The notes beneath the pieces were generated by a model. That model saw nothing but the letters and a program-made list of their open reading frames with translations. It searched no databases and was not told the DNA's origin. Below, piece after piece: positions 1 through 6,902 of a stretch of DNA of 17,228 bases; position 1 is the stretch's first letter, and each line of letters starts with the position of its first letter. Source of the stretch: Clostridiales bacterium (GTDB taxonomy: Bacteria; Bacillota_A; Clostridia; Oscillospirales; Oscillospiraceae); assembly GCA_019417795.1 (NCBI GenBank), contig DXUR01000025.1:1-17228 (forward strand), given 5' to 3'. Made by a program: the position numbers and the translations under genes.

Positions 1-823
1 AATTATCCCGTCTGAAAATGACGGATTCGTGCTTGTCCTTTTTGATTTTGCCCTCCTTGATGAGCCGTTGTTTCTCCGCCCGAATACGCTTCAGCAGAGC
101 CTCTGCAGGCTCGTCAGACGGGTCTTGTGGTACCAGTTTGCCCTGCACTGCCTCTTGCAGTATCGACTTCTTGAGAGCTTCTGGGAAGGCGGTGATGAGT
201 ATCTGAGCCTTATCGTAGGCATTACTATATGCCGCTATCAACGGTTGTAATTCTGTGTACTTCTGTACGATCCTCAGTTGCTCTTGAATGGGTGGCAGCG
301 GGCACAACTGCCTTTTGAGCATTTCTTGCGTTACTTGATTGATAGTTGTAGTAGTTGCGCCCTCAAGCTGTCCGCGGAACAGATAAGAATTTATAAATAG
401 CTGGATATAAGGGTTACATGAGCTGCGGTAAATAGCCATGAACGCTCCGAAGGCCATGCCGTCAGCGTCTACAATAGCGGATTTGCCAACCAGCGCGCGG
501 CTTCCGTTTCTGGCGCAGATAAGAATATCCCCTTTATGAGCATAAGCCCGTTCGGGTACTGCACAGCTTACATATAGCAGCTCAGAGTAGTCTATCTGCC
601 CGTTTTGGATATTATTTGAGCGAAGTACAGGAACCCCATCACTTGTAACATCGCTTGGCTTATAGGTCAGCCCAATATTCGTTTCACCGATGTTGCCCAG
701 CCGCACCCACTCCCACGAATCGGGGATGTCAAACGGTACCTCATCTGCAAGCGACCGTACTTCATCGCCGATTTTCTCATAAGGAGTATTATAAGAAACT
801 GGGCATAGCTTGAAGAAAAGCAC
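1..823 (-). CDS. hsdS: Type I restriction-modification specificity subunit (HsdS), partial and 5'-truncated
   Basis: The minus strand is open from position 919 to the left edge of the window. From about 790 downward it reads as HsdS: a linker (YEKIGDEVRSLADEVPFDIP) followed by DSWEWVRLGNIG, which opens a target recognition domain. That domain ends with LCPLPPIQEQLRIV, and the central repeat follows (LKKSILQEAVQGKLVPQ, then EKQRLIKEGKIKKDK). HsdS sets the DNA sequence recognised by the type I methylase and nuclease complex. Complete relatives begin with a conserved helical segment before the first recognition domain; here it is missing, and no ATG with a ribosome binding site is present. The GTG at 823 is only a nominal start. 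A small-gene promoter occupies the place where the N-terminus should be. It could be a silent recombination cassette or a remnant. The family call is firm; the start is not. Confidence 0.8.
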   Translation of the reverse strand, partial: MLFFKLCPVSYNTPYEKIGDEVRSLADEVPFDIPDSWEWVRLGNIGETNIGLTYKPSDVTSDGVPVLRSNNIQNGQIDYSELLYVSCAVPERAYAHKGDILICARNGSRALVGKSAIVDADGMAFGAFMAIYRSSCNPYIQLFINSYLFRGQLEGATTTTINQVTQEMLKRQLCPLPPIQEQLRIVQKYTELQPLIAAYSNAYDKAQILITAFPEALKKSILQEAVQGKLVPQDPSDEPAEALLKRIRAEKQRLIKEGKIKKDKHESVIFRRDN

Positions 824-838
824 ATTATTTGATATTAT
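810..838 (+). promoter_or_regulatory. Sigma-A type promoter for the small gene at 877
   Basis: TTGAAG at 810-815 and TATTAT at 833-838 are separated by exactly 17 bases. The predicted transcript would begin near 845, about 30 bases before the start codon at 877. Confidence 0.6.
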
Positions 839-876
839 AAAGAAAATAGGGGTCTTGTAATAGAAAGGAGCACAGC

Positions 877-1116
877 ATGGCAAAGCAGGAACTCTCTCTG
901 AAACAACAATACCAGCGGCTCACGCAGGCCAAGGCGCAGGCAACCCGGAATGGACAACCTACCCCTAAACTCGATAAGAAGATTGAAAAGATGAAGGCAA
1001 TGATGGGCAGCACCGTACAGAAAGTGCCGGCTGCAAAACCATCTGCCAGCAAGTTCGTGGACTACAAGGGTGTCAACAAGCTGCCCATGCAGGGTGGTGC
1101 CTGCACTCCGAAATAA
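877..1116 (+). CDS. Small basic protein of unknown function (79 aa)
   Basis: The ATG at 877 is preceded by AGAAAGGAG at 862-870 with a spacing of six bases, and by a well-spaced promoter at 810-838, so this looks like a real expressed gene. The 79-residue product is rich in Lys and Gln. Its N-terminal half (QQYQRLTQAKAQATRNGQ, then KLDKKIEKMKAMMG) should be helical and may form a coiled coil; the C-terminal third is Ala/Pro/Lys-rich and ends with GGACTPK. It has no membrane segment or signal peptide and I recognise no family. It lies divergently beside the truncated hsdS gene, and an AbrB-like fragment follows on the same strand. A role with the restriction system is possible only from position. 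Confidence 0.65.
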   Translation: MAKQELSLKQQYQRLTQAKAQATRNGQPTPKLDKKIEKMKAMMGSTVQKVPAAKPSASKFVDYKGVNKLPMQGGACTPK

Positions 1117-1169
1117 GATTTGCCCTAAATTGTTCATCGCACGGGAAGAACAGGATTATAGAATCAACT

Positions 1170-1295
1170 ATGTTTAGTGATGGGCAGATCCATATTGCAA
1201 AATGGGTGCGGAATGCATTGGATCTTAACGACAGAGATGAGCTACTTTTCGAAGTCGTTGATAACAAAATAATCTTTACAAAAGCCGGGGGCTAG
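1170..1295 (+). CDS. AbrB/MazE-like swapped-hairpin protein, short or N-terminally decayed
   Basis: The frame from ATG 1170 encodes 41 residues with a clear SpoVT/AbrB-type pattern: DGQIHIAKWVRNALDLNDRD followed by ELLFEVVDNKIIFTK. This is the DNA-binding fold of AbrB-type regulators and MazE-type antitoxins. Homology continues upstream of the ATG in the same frame (GKNRIIEST), where full-length relatives usually begin, but no ATG, GTG or TTG is available there. Translation from ATT at 1155, seven bases after GGGAAG, is conceivable; otherwise the gene has lost its start. No toxin gene follows. The fold assignment is fairly sure; whether it is expressed is not. Confidence 0.5.
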   Translation: MFSDGQIHIAKWVRNALDLNDRDELLFEVVDNKIIFTKAGG

Positions 1296-1345
1296 TGGGA
1301 AGCTCCTCGTTGCCCCGCTGACCCAAAATGTATGAAGCGAAAATG

Positions 1346-1399
1346 ACACGCCCCAAAAGTGAACGCCGGTGTTTTGGTGCACTCTTGGGGCGTGTTTTT
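1346..1399. terminator. Intrinsic terminator, possibly bidirectional
   Basis: ACACGCCCCAA at 1346-1356 pairs perfectly with TTGGGGCGTGT at 1385-1395, and the stem extends to about 16 pairs with one imperfect position (a G-U wobble if read from the minus strand). TTTTT follows at 1395-1399 on the plus strand and ATTTT lies on the minus-strand exit. It sits between the plus-strand AbrB-like frame and the end of the minus-strand operon, so it probably serves both. Confidence 0.65.
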
Positions 1400-1416
1400 C
1401 ATATTCAGTTCACTCT

Positions 1417-1438
1417 GTCAAAAGGTATGCCTTTTGAC
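1417..1438. terminator. Short hairpin just past the end of the minus-strand operon
   Basis: GTCAAAAGG at 1417-1425 and CCTTTTGAC at 1430-1438 form a perfect 9-bp stem around a 4-base loop, directly after the stop codon at 1440 on the minus strand. It lacks a clean minus-strand U tract, so a role in termination or in 3'-end protection is only plausible. The 1296-1439 gap otherwise holds only the terminator at 1346-1399. Confidence 0.3.
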
Positions 1439-1439
1439 A

Positions 1440-1637
1440 TTACTTTTTCTGGCGTTTAAGCTGCTCTTTGAAAAGATTCTTCATCACTTCTTTGCCTTTA
1501 TCCGTACCGATATCAGATGCGTTCATCTCCCCCTTGAAAATCTGGGCCATAAGCAAGATGTACGCTTCACCCAGAGCGGTAGTGATTATGCCGGCAGTTG
1601 AACCAGAGATTTCCCCTCCGTTATGAATCGAACGCAA
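1440..1637 (-). pseudogene. C-terminal fragment resembling DUF697-type GTPase tails, out of frame with the preceding gene
   Basis: The minus frame encodes SIHNGGEISGSTAGIITTAL, then GEAYILLMAQIFKGEM, and ends KNLFKEQLKRQKK. The small-residue helix followed by ALGEAYI, then a GE(M) turn and a Lys-rich end, resembles the C-terminal helix of DUF697-type proteins linked to GTPases. This is a recollection of the pattern, not a search result. The nominal start at 1637 is TTG with no ribosome binding site, and the frame overlaps the end of the upstream frame by 17 bases. Reading the upstream frame and shifting +1 near 1625-1640 would join the two into one protein of about 200 residues. I therefore read it as the 3' part of a frameshifted gene rather than an independent one. 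Confidence 0.5.
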
Positions 1638-1986
1638 TTGTACTTAAAGCCGAGAGCGTCTCAATCGTTAACAAAGCCTGCACGCGTTCAACATCAATTG
1701 TGCTTTCGTCGGTTACTTCCATCAACATTTTCTGCAGTAGATCTTTTTGCTTTTTGGTTTCCTCTTGTACGGAACTAAGTTCAGCATCTGCGATAATTAG
1801 CATTTTTTGGCAGTATTCTTTCTTGGTTTGGGAGCACTGTGTCTTAAACTTCTGTTCGGCTTCTGTCAGAACTTTGGCCTTGAATTCGTCTGCCCTCCTC
1901 TTTCGTTCGGAGTCATCGTAGATATCAAGTATTTCTTTACACTCCTTATCATCCAAAGACAATCTGGGCTGAATATACTTCATCAC
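1621..1986 (-). CDS. Coiled-coil protein of unknown function, likely part of a frameshifted gene
   Basis: The frame begins with GTG at 1986 and ATG at 1983 and encodes about 121 residues. It is strongly charged and helical (SERKRRADEFKAKVLTEAEQ, then KKEYCQKMLIIADAELSSVQ), typical of a coiled coil. No good ribosome binding site precedes 1986. The same frame stays open and looks coding back to 2051 (SDLSRLNENYESEIQTKLTG), and a strong AGGAGGT plus ATG sits at 2057-2063 and 2053, but that ATG is one base out of frame and reaches TGA after two codons. A second apparent +1 shift joins its end to the 1440-1637 frame. It is the last gene of the WYL-MoxR-VWA operon, immediately after the VWA stop codon. 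It may be a decayed gene or, less likely, one using programmed frameshifting. Confidence 0.5.
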   Translation of the reverse strand: MMKYIQPRLSLDDKECKEILDIYDDSERKRRADEFKAKVLTEAEQKFKTQCSQTKKEYCQKMLIIADAELSSVQEETKKQKDLLQKMLMEVTDESTIDVERVQALLTIETLSALSTIAFDS

Positions 1987-2061
1987 TTGTCCCGTTAGCT
2001 TAGTTTGTATTTCGGACTCGTAATTCTCGTTGAGCCTACTGAGGTCAGAACATGGTACCTC

Positions 2062-3429
2062 CTATTTTCGGAAGTACGCCGCCTGCCCCCAGGGAATCCT
2101 AACACGGTTATTGGTGAGCAGCCAGAGCACAGGTATGCCGGATGAGGCCTCATATTCCGGGAAATCGCTTTTCCCATCTGTCATGATGACGATTTCTGAA
2201 GGAACATTGTCAGACATATGTTCCCGAACATAATCAAAAATGCACTGGAAACTTGTCCCGCCTCCGCTATATGGCTTCAGTTGCAGCAGGTTTTCCGCAC
2301 TGGTAATGGGAACTACCCGTCGGACTTCCGAATCAAAGAAACCGATGGAGCCGCTAAGCATCCCGCCGAATTGCTCAATAGCTGCGCAGATCTCGGCGGC
2401 GGCCATGGCCACTTCCTGATCTTTCAAAGAGGCAGAGATATCAACCATGAACAAAACATTGAGCCTGGGCGTTTCAGACTCGTTGTAATCCGGCAGAAAG
2501 AAGTCCAGGTCCTGCAGCCTGCGATCGGGAGGGGTAAAGCTGTAGTCCCTTGTTTCGTCCATGATAAAGTGGTTCAAGAGAGATTGCCAATCGTGAGTCG
2601 TGATTTTCGATCGGTGAAGGACGCGCTCACAAAGGGTGCTACTGTCATAGTTTTCTGCATCGCGGTCCTTTGAACCCCGGATTTCCCGAATTGCCTCTTT
2701 GAGATTCGCACTCGGGCGTGTTGTATACTCGAAGATGAGATCGTCCAGTTCGTCATCATCATCTGCTTCCGGGCGATATACTTCAGGCATCTCCTGCTTG
2801 CGGAACCCTTTGCACACTCGCTCGATGATTCCTCGAATGCGCTCAGATGGAATTAGGTCATCGGGATCAGGGTCATCCGGGCTGAGAATCAGGACCCCAT
2901 CCTCGGTGCGGGCGTTTGGCCTATCCCACCACTCATCTGAATCCAGCAGGAGATTGCGGCGCTGCGCATCACTCAACGTGGAAGGATCCAAAGGTGTCAT
3001 CTGAAATGCCTCGTAAGGCGTCAACTCGCAGCCTTCAACTTTGGGATAAAAAGTCTCATGGTGGATCTCGCCGATTCCAGGGAGCTTGTCATCCGTGAAG
3101 TCATACCGGATAAGCGAGGAGTTGACAACGATATTGCAGGCAAAGTGAAAACGGTCACCTTTATAAAACTGCGGGCGTGAGAGATGCCCTAACCGGATAT
3201 GCATGAGCTGGTGGCAGAGCGCAAAATCCAAGCTGTTGTCGTCGAGCTTTTCCAACCAGCTCGCGTCAAAGTAGATGCAACTCCCGTTTGTTGACATCCG
3301 GCGCACATCCACATTGGTGACAAACAACATCTCTACCAGCGGCGCCGCCAACTCCGGCTCCCGTGTCAGAAGCCGATACCGGGCCTCCTGGAGTTTTCTT
3401 TTGAGCTTATTGATTCGCTTATCAGTCAT
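2062..3429 (-). CDS. VWA-like protein with degenerate metallopeptidase domain (DUF2201 type)
   Basis: 455 residues starting at ATG 3429, which overlaps the MoxR stop codon by four bases (ATGA), so the two are translationally coupled. The N-terminal domain (about 1-140) matches the putative metallopeptidase domain of DUF2201 proteins, but the zinc motif at 73-77 reads HQLMH instead of HExxH: the general-base Glu is Gln, so peptidase activity is doubtful. An acidic linker (EADDDDELDDL, about 221-231) follows. The C-terminal VWA domain starts near 323 and has an intact metal-ion-dependent adhesion site: D330, S332 and S334 (DISAS), T392 (GGGTSF) and D418 (MTDGKSD). MoxR ATPases and VWA proteins act together as chaperone or remodelling pairs. 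Here the client is probably an RNA-repair component or RNA-protein complex, an inference from the divergent TROVE-rtcB genes. Confidence 0.85.
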   Translation of the reverse strand: MTDKRINKLKRKLQEARYRLLTREPELAAPLVEMLFVTNVDVRRMSTNGSCIYFDASWLEKLDDNSLDFALCHQLMHIRLGHLSRPQFYKGDRFHFACNIVVNSSLIRYDFTDDKLPGIGEIHHETFYPKVEGCELTPYEAFQMTPLDPSTLSDAQRRNLLLDSDEWWDRPNARTEDGVLILSPDDPDPDDLIPSERIRGIIERVCKGFRKQEMPEVYRPEADDDDELDDLIFEYTTRPSANLKEAIREIRGSKDRDAENYDSSTLCERVLHRSKITTHDWQSLLNHFIMDETRDYSFTPPDRRLQDLDFFLPDYNESETPRLNVLFMVDISASLKDQEVAMAAAEICAAIEQFGGMLSGSIGFFDSEVRRVVPITSAENLLQLKPYSGGGTSFQCIFDYVREHMSDNVPSEIVIMTDGKSDFPEYEASSGIPVLWLLTNNRVRIPWGQAAYFRK

Positions 3430-4514
3430 TTCATGCCTGCCTTAACCGCATCCAGGTATATTGCGTTTTCTGCAAGAATGGGGCGGAGCTTAGGGATGAG
3501 CTGATAATCATGGAGGAGGTTGGTGCGGAAAGTCCAAGGAAGATCACAAGCGAATACTATAGAGTTGTTGATGAGCTCCTTTTCCGGATGCTGATGCGCA
3601 TAGGCGACCATCTCAGCCCTAAGGGCCTCCTGCATTTCCGGAGACTTCTCAACAGCAGTCTTTTTCCCGGCGAAGATGTCTTCGATTGAAGGCAGGTTTG
3701 AAAACAGAGTGCACCATTTCGCAAAATTGTAAGTTACGCTTGCCCCGATACAGCCGGATATCAAAGGCTGAATTGCGTCCATGTTTTCTGAGATATTGGT
3801 AAGGATGTTGCTGACCATCTCCCAGGAACGAGGTGTTGGAAAAGCCAAGGTGGATTCAGGGCTATCGGAGCGCATGAGAGCGGTTGGGTTATACTCCAGA
3901 AAACTGGTGACAAAGCGGTGAATGCCTGATTTGACAGCCCAGTCGTGCCAGGAGTCAGGATCGCCCTTCACAGTAATGTGCAAGAGACGGTTGGCTAATG
4001 CGCGTGGCATATTATAGGCAACGGATTTATCGGTAACGCGGTTGCCAGCGGCAATGACGATACAGTTCTCCGGCAGCTTATGCTCACCAATAACGCGATC
4101 CAGCGTGATCTGATAGGCAGCGGCCTGCACCGACTGCGGTGCGGCGGTGATCTCGTCTAGGAAGAGGATGTTGATCACATCTTCACTTTCATCCATCTGG
4201 AAAATCTGAGGCTTCAGCCACACCGATAGGGTTTTATCCGCGTTGGTCGTCGGGATGCCTCTGAGATCTACCGGGTTGAATAGCAACAGGCGTACATCTG
4301 TGATGGAAACCTTTTTTCCGGTCTTAGCCTGGATGTTGCCCGCTATCTCACGAACACCCTGGGATTTGCCGATACCCGGAGGCCCCCACAGCATCACGGA
4401 GGGAAAAGATTTTAGTGGGGTACCGTTTTTGATGAGCTTGATATAGGCCCGGGACAATAGGCTCACAATCTGATTCACATTCAGTAAGGTCAAATTGGTT
4501 TCGTTATCAGTCAT
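3426..4514 (-). CDS. MoxR-type AAA+ ATPase
   Basis: 362 residues. Walker A is GPPGIGKS at 44-51, Walker B is ILFLDE at about 116-121, sensor 1 is the Asn of AAGNR near 158, and a following MPRALANRL supplies the Arg typical of MoxR proteins. The length and motif order match the MoxR branch of AAA+ ATPases, which form hexameric rings and work with VWA partners to remodel or load cofactors on other proteins. The VWA gene begins inside its stop codon. The ATG at 4514 is preceded by AGAAAGG at a rather long distance of about eleven bases, while the WYL gene upstream ends at 4566, leaving a 51-base gap with no promoter that I can see. No key residue is missing. The target of the ATPase cannot be read from sequence. 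Confidence 0.9.
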   Translation of the reverse strand: MTDNETNLTLLNVNQIVSLLSRAYIKLIKNGTPLKSFPSVMLWGPPGIGKSQGVREIAGNIQAKTGKKVSITDVRLLLFNPVDLRGIPTTNADKTLSVWLKPQIFQMDESEDVINILFLDEITAAPQSVQAAAYQITLDRVIGEHKLPENCIVIAAGNRVTDKSVAYNMPRALANRLLHITVKGDPDSWHDWAVKSGIHRFVTSFLEYNPTALMRSDSPESTLAFPTPRSWEMVSNILTNISENMDAIQPLISGCIGASVTYNFAKWCTLFSNLPSIEDIFAGKKTAVEKSPEMQEALRAEMVAYAHQHPEKELINNSIVFACDLPWTFRTNLLHDYQLIPKLRPILAENAIYLDAVKAGMK

Positions 4515-4565
4515 TTCTCGTGCAGCCTTTCTGACGAATGATGGTTTTTTCTGTGCTTAGGAGAA

Positions 4566-5477
4566 TTATTGGCAGAAGCGCTGTTTCTGAACGGCAATCC
4601 GCTTTCTCATCAGCGTGACAAAAGCGCTTGGTTCAATGACTTCCAGCACCGGGCCGAAGGACAGCACCCTAATAAGCAGCTCGGTCTCATCGTCCTTGTC
4701 GTAACGGAGCCTGATCTGATAGAGCCGATCGGCCAACTTCTGAGTCTCTTTTTCAAAATGGGAGAAGTGTAGCAGCACACGTTCCAGCCCGTTGCGCTCG
4801 TCATGAAGCAGCATTACAAGCTCTTCGGAATTTTCCTGAGGCAGCGTGATGGATTTGGGATCATAGGCATCCAGCAACTCGCATGAACGCACACGAGCCA
4901 TATTGATCGTGTTGAGCCGTCGCTTGCCGGTTGCCAGTAACCTGAACTTATCGTCCTTGGCGGAATATTCCAGGCGGTAAGGTATACACTCGATCGAATG
5001 GCGGGCGCCGGTATGGCCACGGAACCGGATACGCAGTTTTCTCTTCTTTCGAATTGCCTTCAGTGCTGTTTGGAAGCAAGCTATGTAGGCGGGATCCCCA
5101 TACGGATCTCCGTCCGCGTACTGGTCAAAGAGAATGAAGGTGTCCTGAGCATACAGCGGATCAACATCTTCCAGCCCGGTCGTGTCCGGATCAAACAGAG
5201 CGATTCTGGGATCAGACAGCAGCGCTTTGAGCCATCTCTTTTGGAGCATTGTCAAAGGCATGGTTGGCTTGTGGTGAAGTATGGAATGATACTCCTGATC
5301 GAGTAAAGGCCAGGTTCCGGATTTCAGCGCTGCCGGAATTGCAAGCGCGCTTTCCGCGAAAGCCTTTTCCCGGACAAGCTCGGTCATTCTTCGATCTGTC
5401 AACTTCCCATCGGATGCTTCGGAAAGGACAGCTGCGACGACATTGAAATAGCTTCCGTAGATCTCACTGAATAACAT
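4566..5477 (-). CDS. WYL-domain regulator (second of a pair)
   Basis: I place the start at ATG 5477, because GGAGGT lies seven bases upstream; the frame is open further upstream but overlaps the preceding gene more. The 303-residue product has an N-terminal helical region (1-100) that may be a winged helix, then a WYL fold at about 135-205: AIRKKRKLRIRFRG, IECIPYRLEYS, KFRLLATGKRRLNT and ARVRSCELL follow the expected strand order. WYL domains are ligand-sensing modules, usually of transcription factors, thought to bind nucleotides or nucleic acid. The gene overlaps the end of the first WYL gene by 14 bases, so the pair is co-translated and may form a heteromeric regulator. It is the second gene of the minus-strand operon. 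Confidence 0.85.
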   Translation of the reverse strand: MLFSEIYGSYFNVVAAVLSEASDGKLTDRRMTELVREKAFAESALAIPAALKSGTWPLLDQEYHSILHHKPTMPLTMLQKRWLKALLSDPRIALFDPDTTGLEDVDPLYAQDTFILFDQYADGDPYGDPAYIACFQTALKAIRKKRKLRIRFRGHTGARHSIECIPYRLEYSAKDDKFRLLATGKRRLNTINMARVRSCELLDAYDPKSITLPQENSEELVMLLHDERNGLERVLLHFSHFEKETQKLADRLYQIRLRYDKDDETELLIRVLSFGPVLEVIEPSAFVTLMRKRIAVQKQRFCQ

Positions 5478-6711
5478 CGTTGCCACCTCCGTACAGAGCG
5501 TCCATCCGAGCCAAATCTTCTTGGAACATATCCAAAACATACTGGCTGGAGCATTTGAGATCTACAATGCGGCCGATGAAGGTGCGCAGCCAGGGCAGTA
5601 TCTCTGAGGCATCATAGACATCGGCTGAAAACCTGCAAGTCTGTGAGTCCAATAGTTCGACTGTACCATGGCGCTTCTCGCGCTCCAGGCGGTGCAGCAC
5701 GAATTCCTCGCCCGGGTCAAAATGGACCGTCATTTCAATATGATCCAAATTATGGTCGGGACCCGTTGAGACACCCCAAAGGTGCTGGTCAAACTTCTCC
5801 TGGTACCCTAAGTACTTGCTGTAGTGTTTCTCGACATTCCCAATCGTGACCTTTTTGATGGCATCCAACCGGAAGAAAGATAAGTGCCGCCCCCGGTAAT
5901 GGTAGCCGAGCAGATACTGGCGCCCGGACTGGGTGCTGACATAGATCTTCAGAGGACAAACCGTCCTTTGATAGTCGCGGCCACTCCGCAGGCTCCTGAC
6001 GGTCAGTTCCGCAGCTCTTTTTTCATCGATTGCCGCCAACAGATCACAGAGGACATCACTGTCCAGGGCGTGGAGCATGTAGTGATGTTTGAATCGGAAG
6101 CTATCAGAAGGTTTTTCCAATTTATCGATCAAGAAGGAGCCAATCACCCCGAGTGGATCCTCCTCGGAGAAAAAGGATAGGGCGTCTGCCCAGGTATTCA
6201 AATCAACGGTGTTATCATCCGTTCTCCGGTAGAGTACCTCACGACCGCATTTCTCGGAGCTTAGCAGACCAAGCGCCTCATATTCCTTGAGCTTTTTCCG
6301 CACGGTGGATTCGTCTGGAGAGAAGGCGCCGCTGAAATGAGAGAGATAGTCATCATTGATGCAATCGACAATCTCTCTGGAAGAAAGCGCGCTGCCATCG
6401 GCCAGCAGGTCCATCACATAGAAGTGGAGGGTGATGTCCTTATCGGTAAAGCTTTTGGCTTTAAAAGCCTTGTGGAGCGGGTTGTGTGGGATCCGCCTGC
6501 TGTCAACCGAGAGGAATACATTCTTGCCGGATGTGTCCTGATGGAAGGACATAAAGTCGCCGATCCAACTCTCAATTCTTCGCCGCTCATTATCGTAGCT
6601 GCGGGCACTCTTGATGCTGTACTCTTCCCGACTCTTAAACCCATAGACATAGAATTCGCGCATGTAGCTCCGGATACGCTCAAAACTCTTGACCAACTCA
6701 CTATATGCCAC
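5464..6711 (-). CDS. WYL-domain transcriptional regulator with winged helix (first of a pair)
   Basis: 415 residues from GTG 6711. That start is preferred to the GTG at 6720 because AGGAGG lies eight bases upstream of 6711 and directly abuts 6720. Residues about 92-160 contain a winged helix-turn-helix (LHFYVMDLLADGSALSSREI, then DESTVRKKLKEYEALGLL). The WYL domain is at about 230-295 (VCPLKIYVSTQSGRQYLLGY, then SFFRLDAIKKV), with a C-terminal WCX-type extension at about 325-405. WYL proteins sense ligands and regulate stress and defence genes; in RNA-repair neighbourhoods they are natural candidates for sensing RNA fragments or cyclic-phosphate ends. It is the first gene of the minus operon, divergent from the RNA array and TROVE gene. 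Its promoter sits inside a perfect inverted repeat, consistent with autoregulation. Confidence 0.88.
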   Translation of the reverse strand: MAYSELVKSFERIRSYMREFYVYGFKSREEYSIKSARSYDNERRRIESWIGDFMSFHQDTSGKNVFLSVDSRRIPHNPLHKAFKAKSFTDKDITLHFYVMDLLADGSALSSREIVDCINDDYLSHFSGAFSPDESTVRKKLKEYEALGLLSSEKCGREVLYRRTDDNTVDLNTWADALSFFSEEDPLGVIGSFLIDKLEKPSDSFRFKHHYMLHALDSDVLCDLLAAIDEKRAAELTVRSLRSGRDYQRTVCPLKIYVSTQSGRQYLLGYHYRGRHLSFFRLDAIKKVTIGNVEKHYSKYLGYQEKFDQHLWGVSTGPDHNLDHIEMTVHFDPGEEFVLHRLEREKRHGTVELLDSQTCRFSADVYDASEILPWLRTFIGRIVDLKCSSQYVLDMFQEDLARMDALYGGGNDVIQ

Positions 6712-6717
6712 GAAATC

Positions 6718-6758
6718 CACCTCCTGCAGTTTATGGCCTCATTTTACCACAGGAGGTG
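6718..6758. promoter_or_regulatory. Inverted repeat spanning the minus-operon promoter (candidate operator)
   Basis: CACCTCCTG at 6718-6726 and CAGGAGGTG at 6750-6758 are perfect inverted copies centred on 6738. An extended -10 element for the minus strand (TGGTAAAAT, plus-strand positions 6741-6749) lies between them, and the left arm contains the WYL ribosome binding site. The right arm would be upstream of the transcript, so the repeat is better explained as a DNA site than as an mRNA hairpin. A WYL regulator could bind it. Confidence 0.45.
6741..6749 (-). promoter_or_regulatory. Extended -10 promoter of the WYL-WYL-MoxR-VWA operon
   Basis: The minus strand reads TGGTAAAAT, an extended -10 element. 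The -35 region is poor (TTTCAT), as is common with extended -10 promoters. The start would be near 6734, about 22 bases before GTG 6711, leaving just enough leader for AGGAGG. Confidence 0.5.
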
Positions 6759-6763
6759 TCCAA

Positions 6764-6808
6764 ATGAAAGAACAGCTCCTTGCCAACTGCGGTCTGGAAT
6801 GGGTTTGA
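6764..6808 (+). CDS. Possible 14-residue leader peptide
   Basis: AGGAGG at 6751-6756 followed by ATG at 6764 opens a 14-codon frame (MKEQLLANCGLEWV) that stops at 6808, 25 bases before an intrinsic terminator. A leader peptide followed by a terminator, upstream of the RNA array, could form an attenuator. The ribosome binding site is, however, also the right arm of the inverted repeat around the divergent promoter, so the match may be a by-product of that repeat. Confidence 0.25.
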   Translation: MKEQLLANCGLEWV

Positions 6809-6833
6809 ACCAATTTTTCGCAGACTTTTAGGT

Positions 6834-6861
6834 AGTTGCTCTTGAGTTCGCAACTTTTTTT
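6834..6861 (+). terminator. Intrinsic terminator upstream of the RNA array
   Basis: AGTTGC at 6834-6839 pairs with GCAACT at 6850-6855 around a 10-base loop, and seven T residues run from 6855 to 6861. It could insulate the array from upstream transcription or act as an attenuator. Nothing else is supported in the 6862-6902 stretch; I saw no convincing -35/-10 pair there for the array. Confidence 0.6.
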
Positions 6862-6902
6862 CCGTGTTTTTCCTCTGAACAGGCAGTATTCTTAAATCAC
6901 GA

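Noticed and set aside
6862..6902. Promoter for the RNA array (TATTCT at 6887-6892 or TTGAGT at 6842-6847)
   Set aside because: The possible -10 has no acceptable -35 at 16-18 bases, and the TTGAGT site lies in the terminator hairpin with a poor -10 (TGTTTT).
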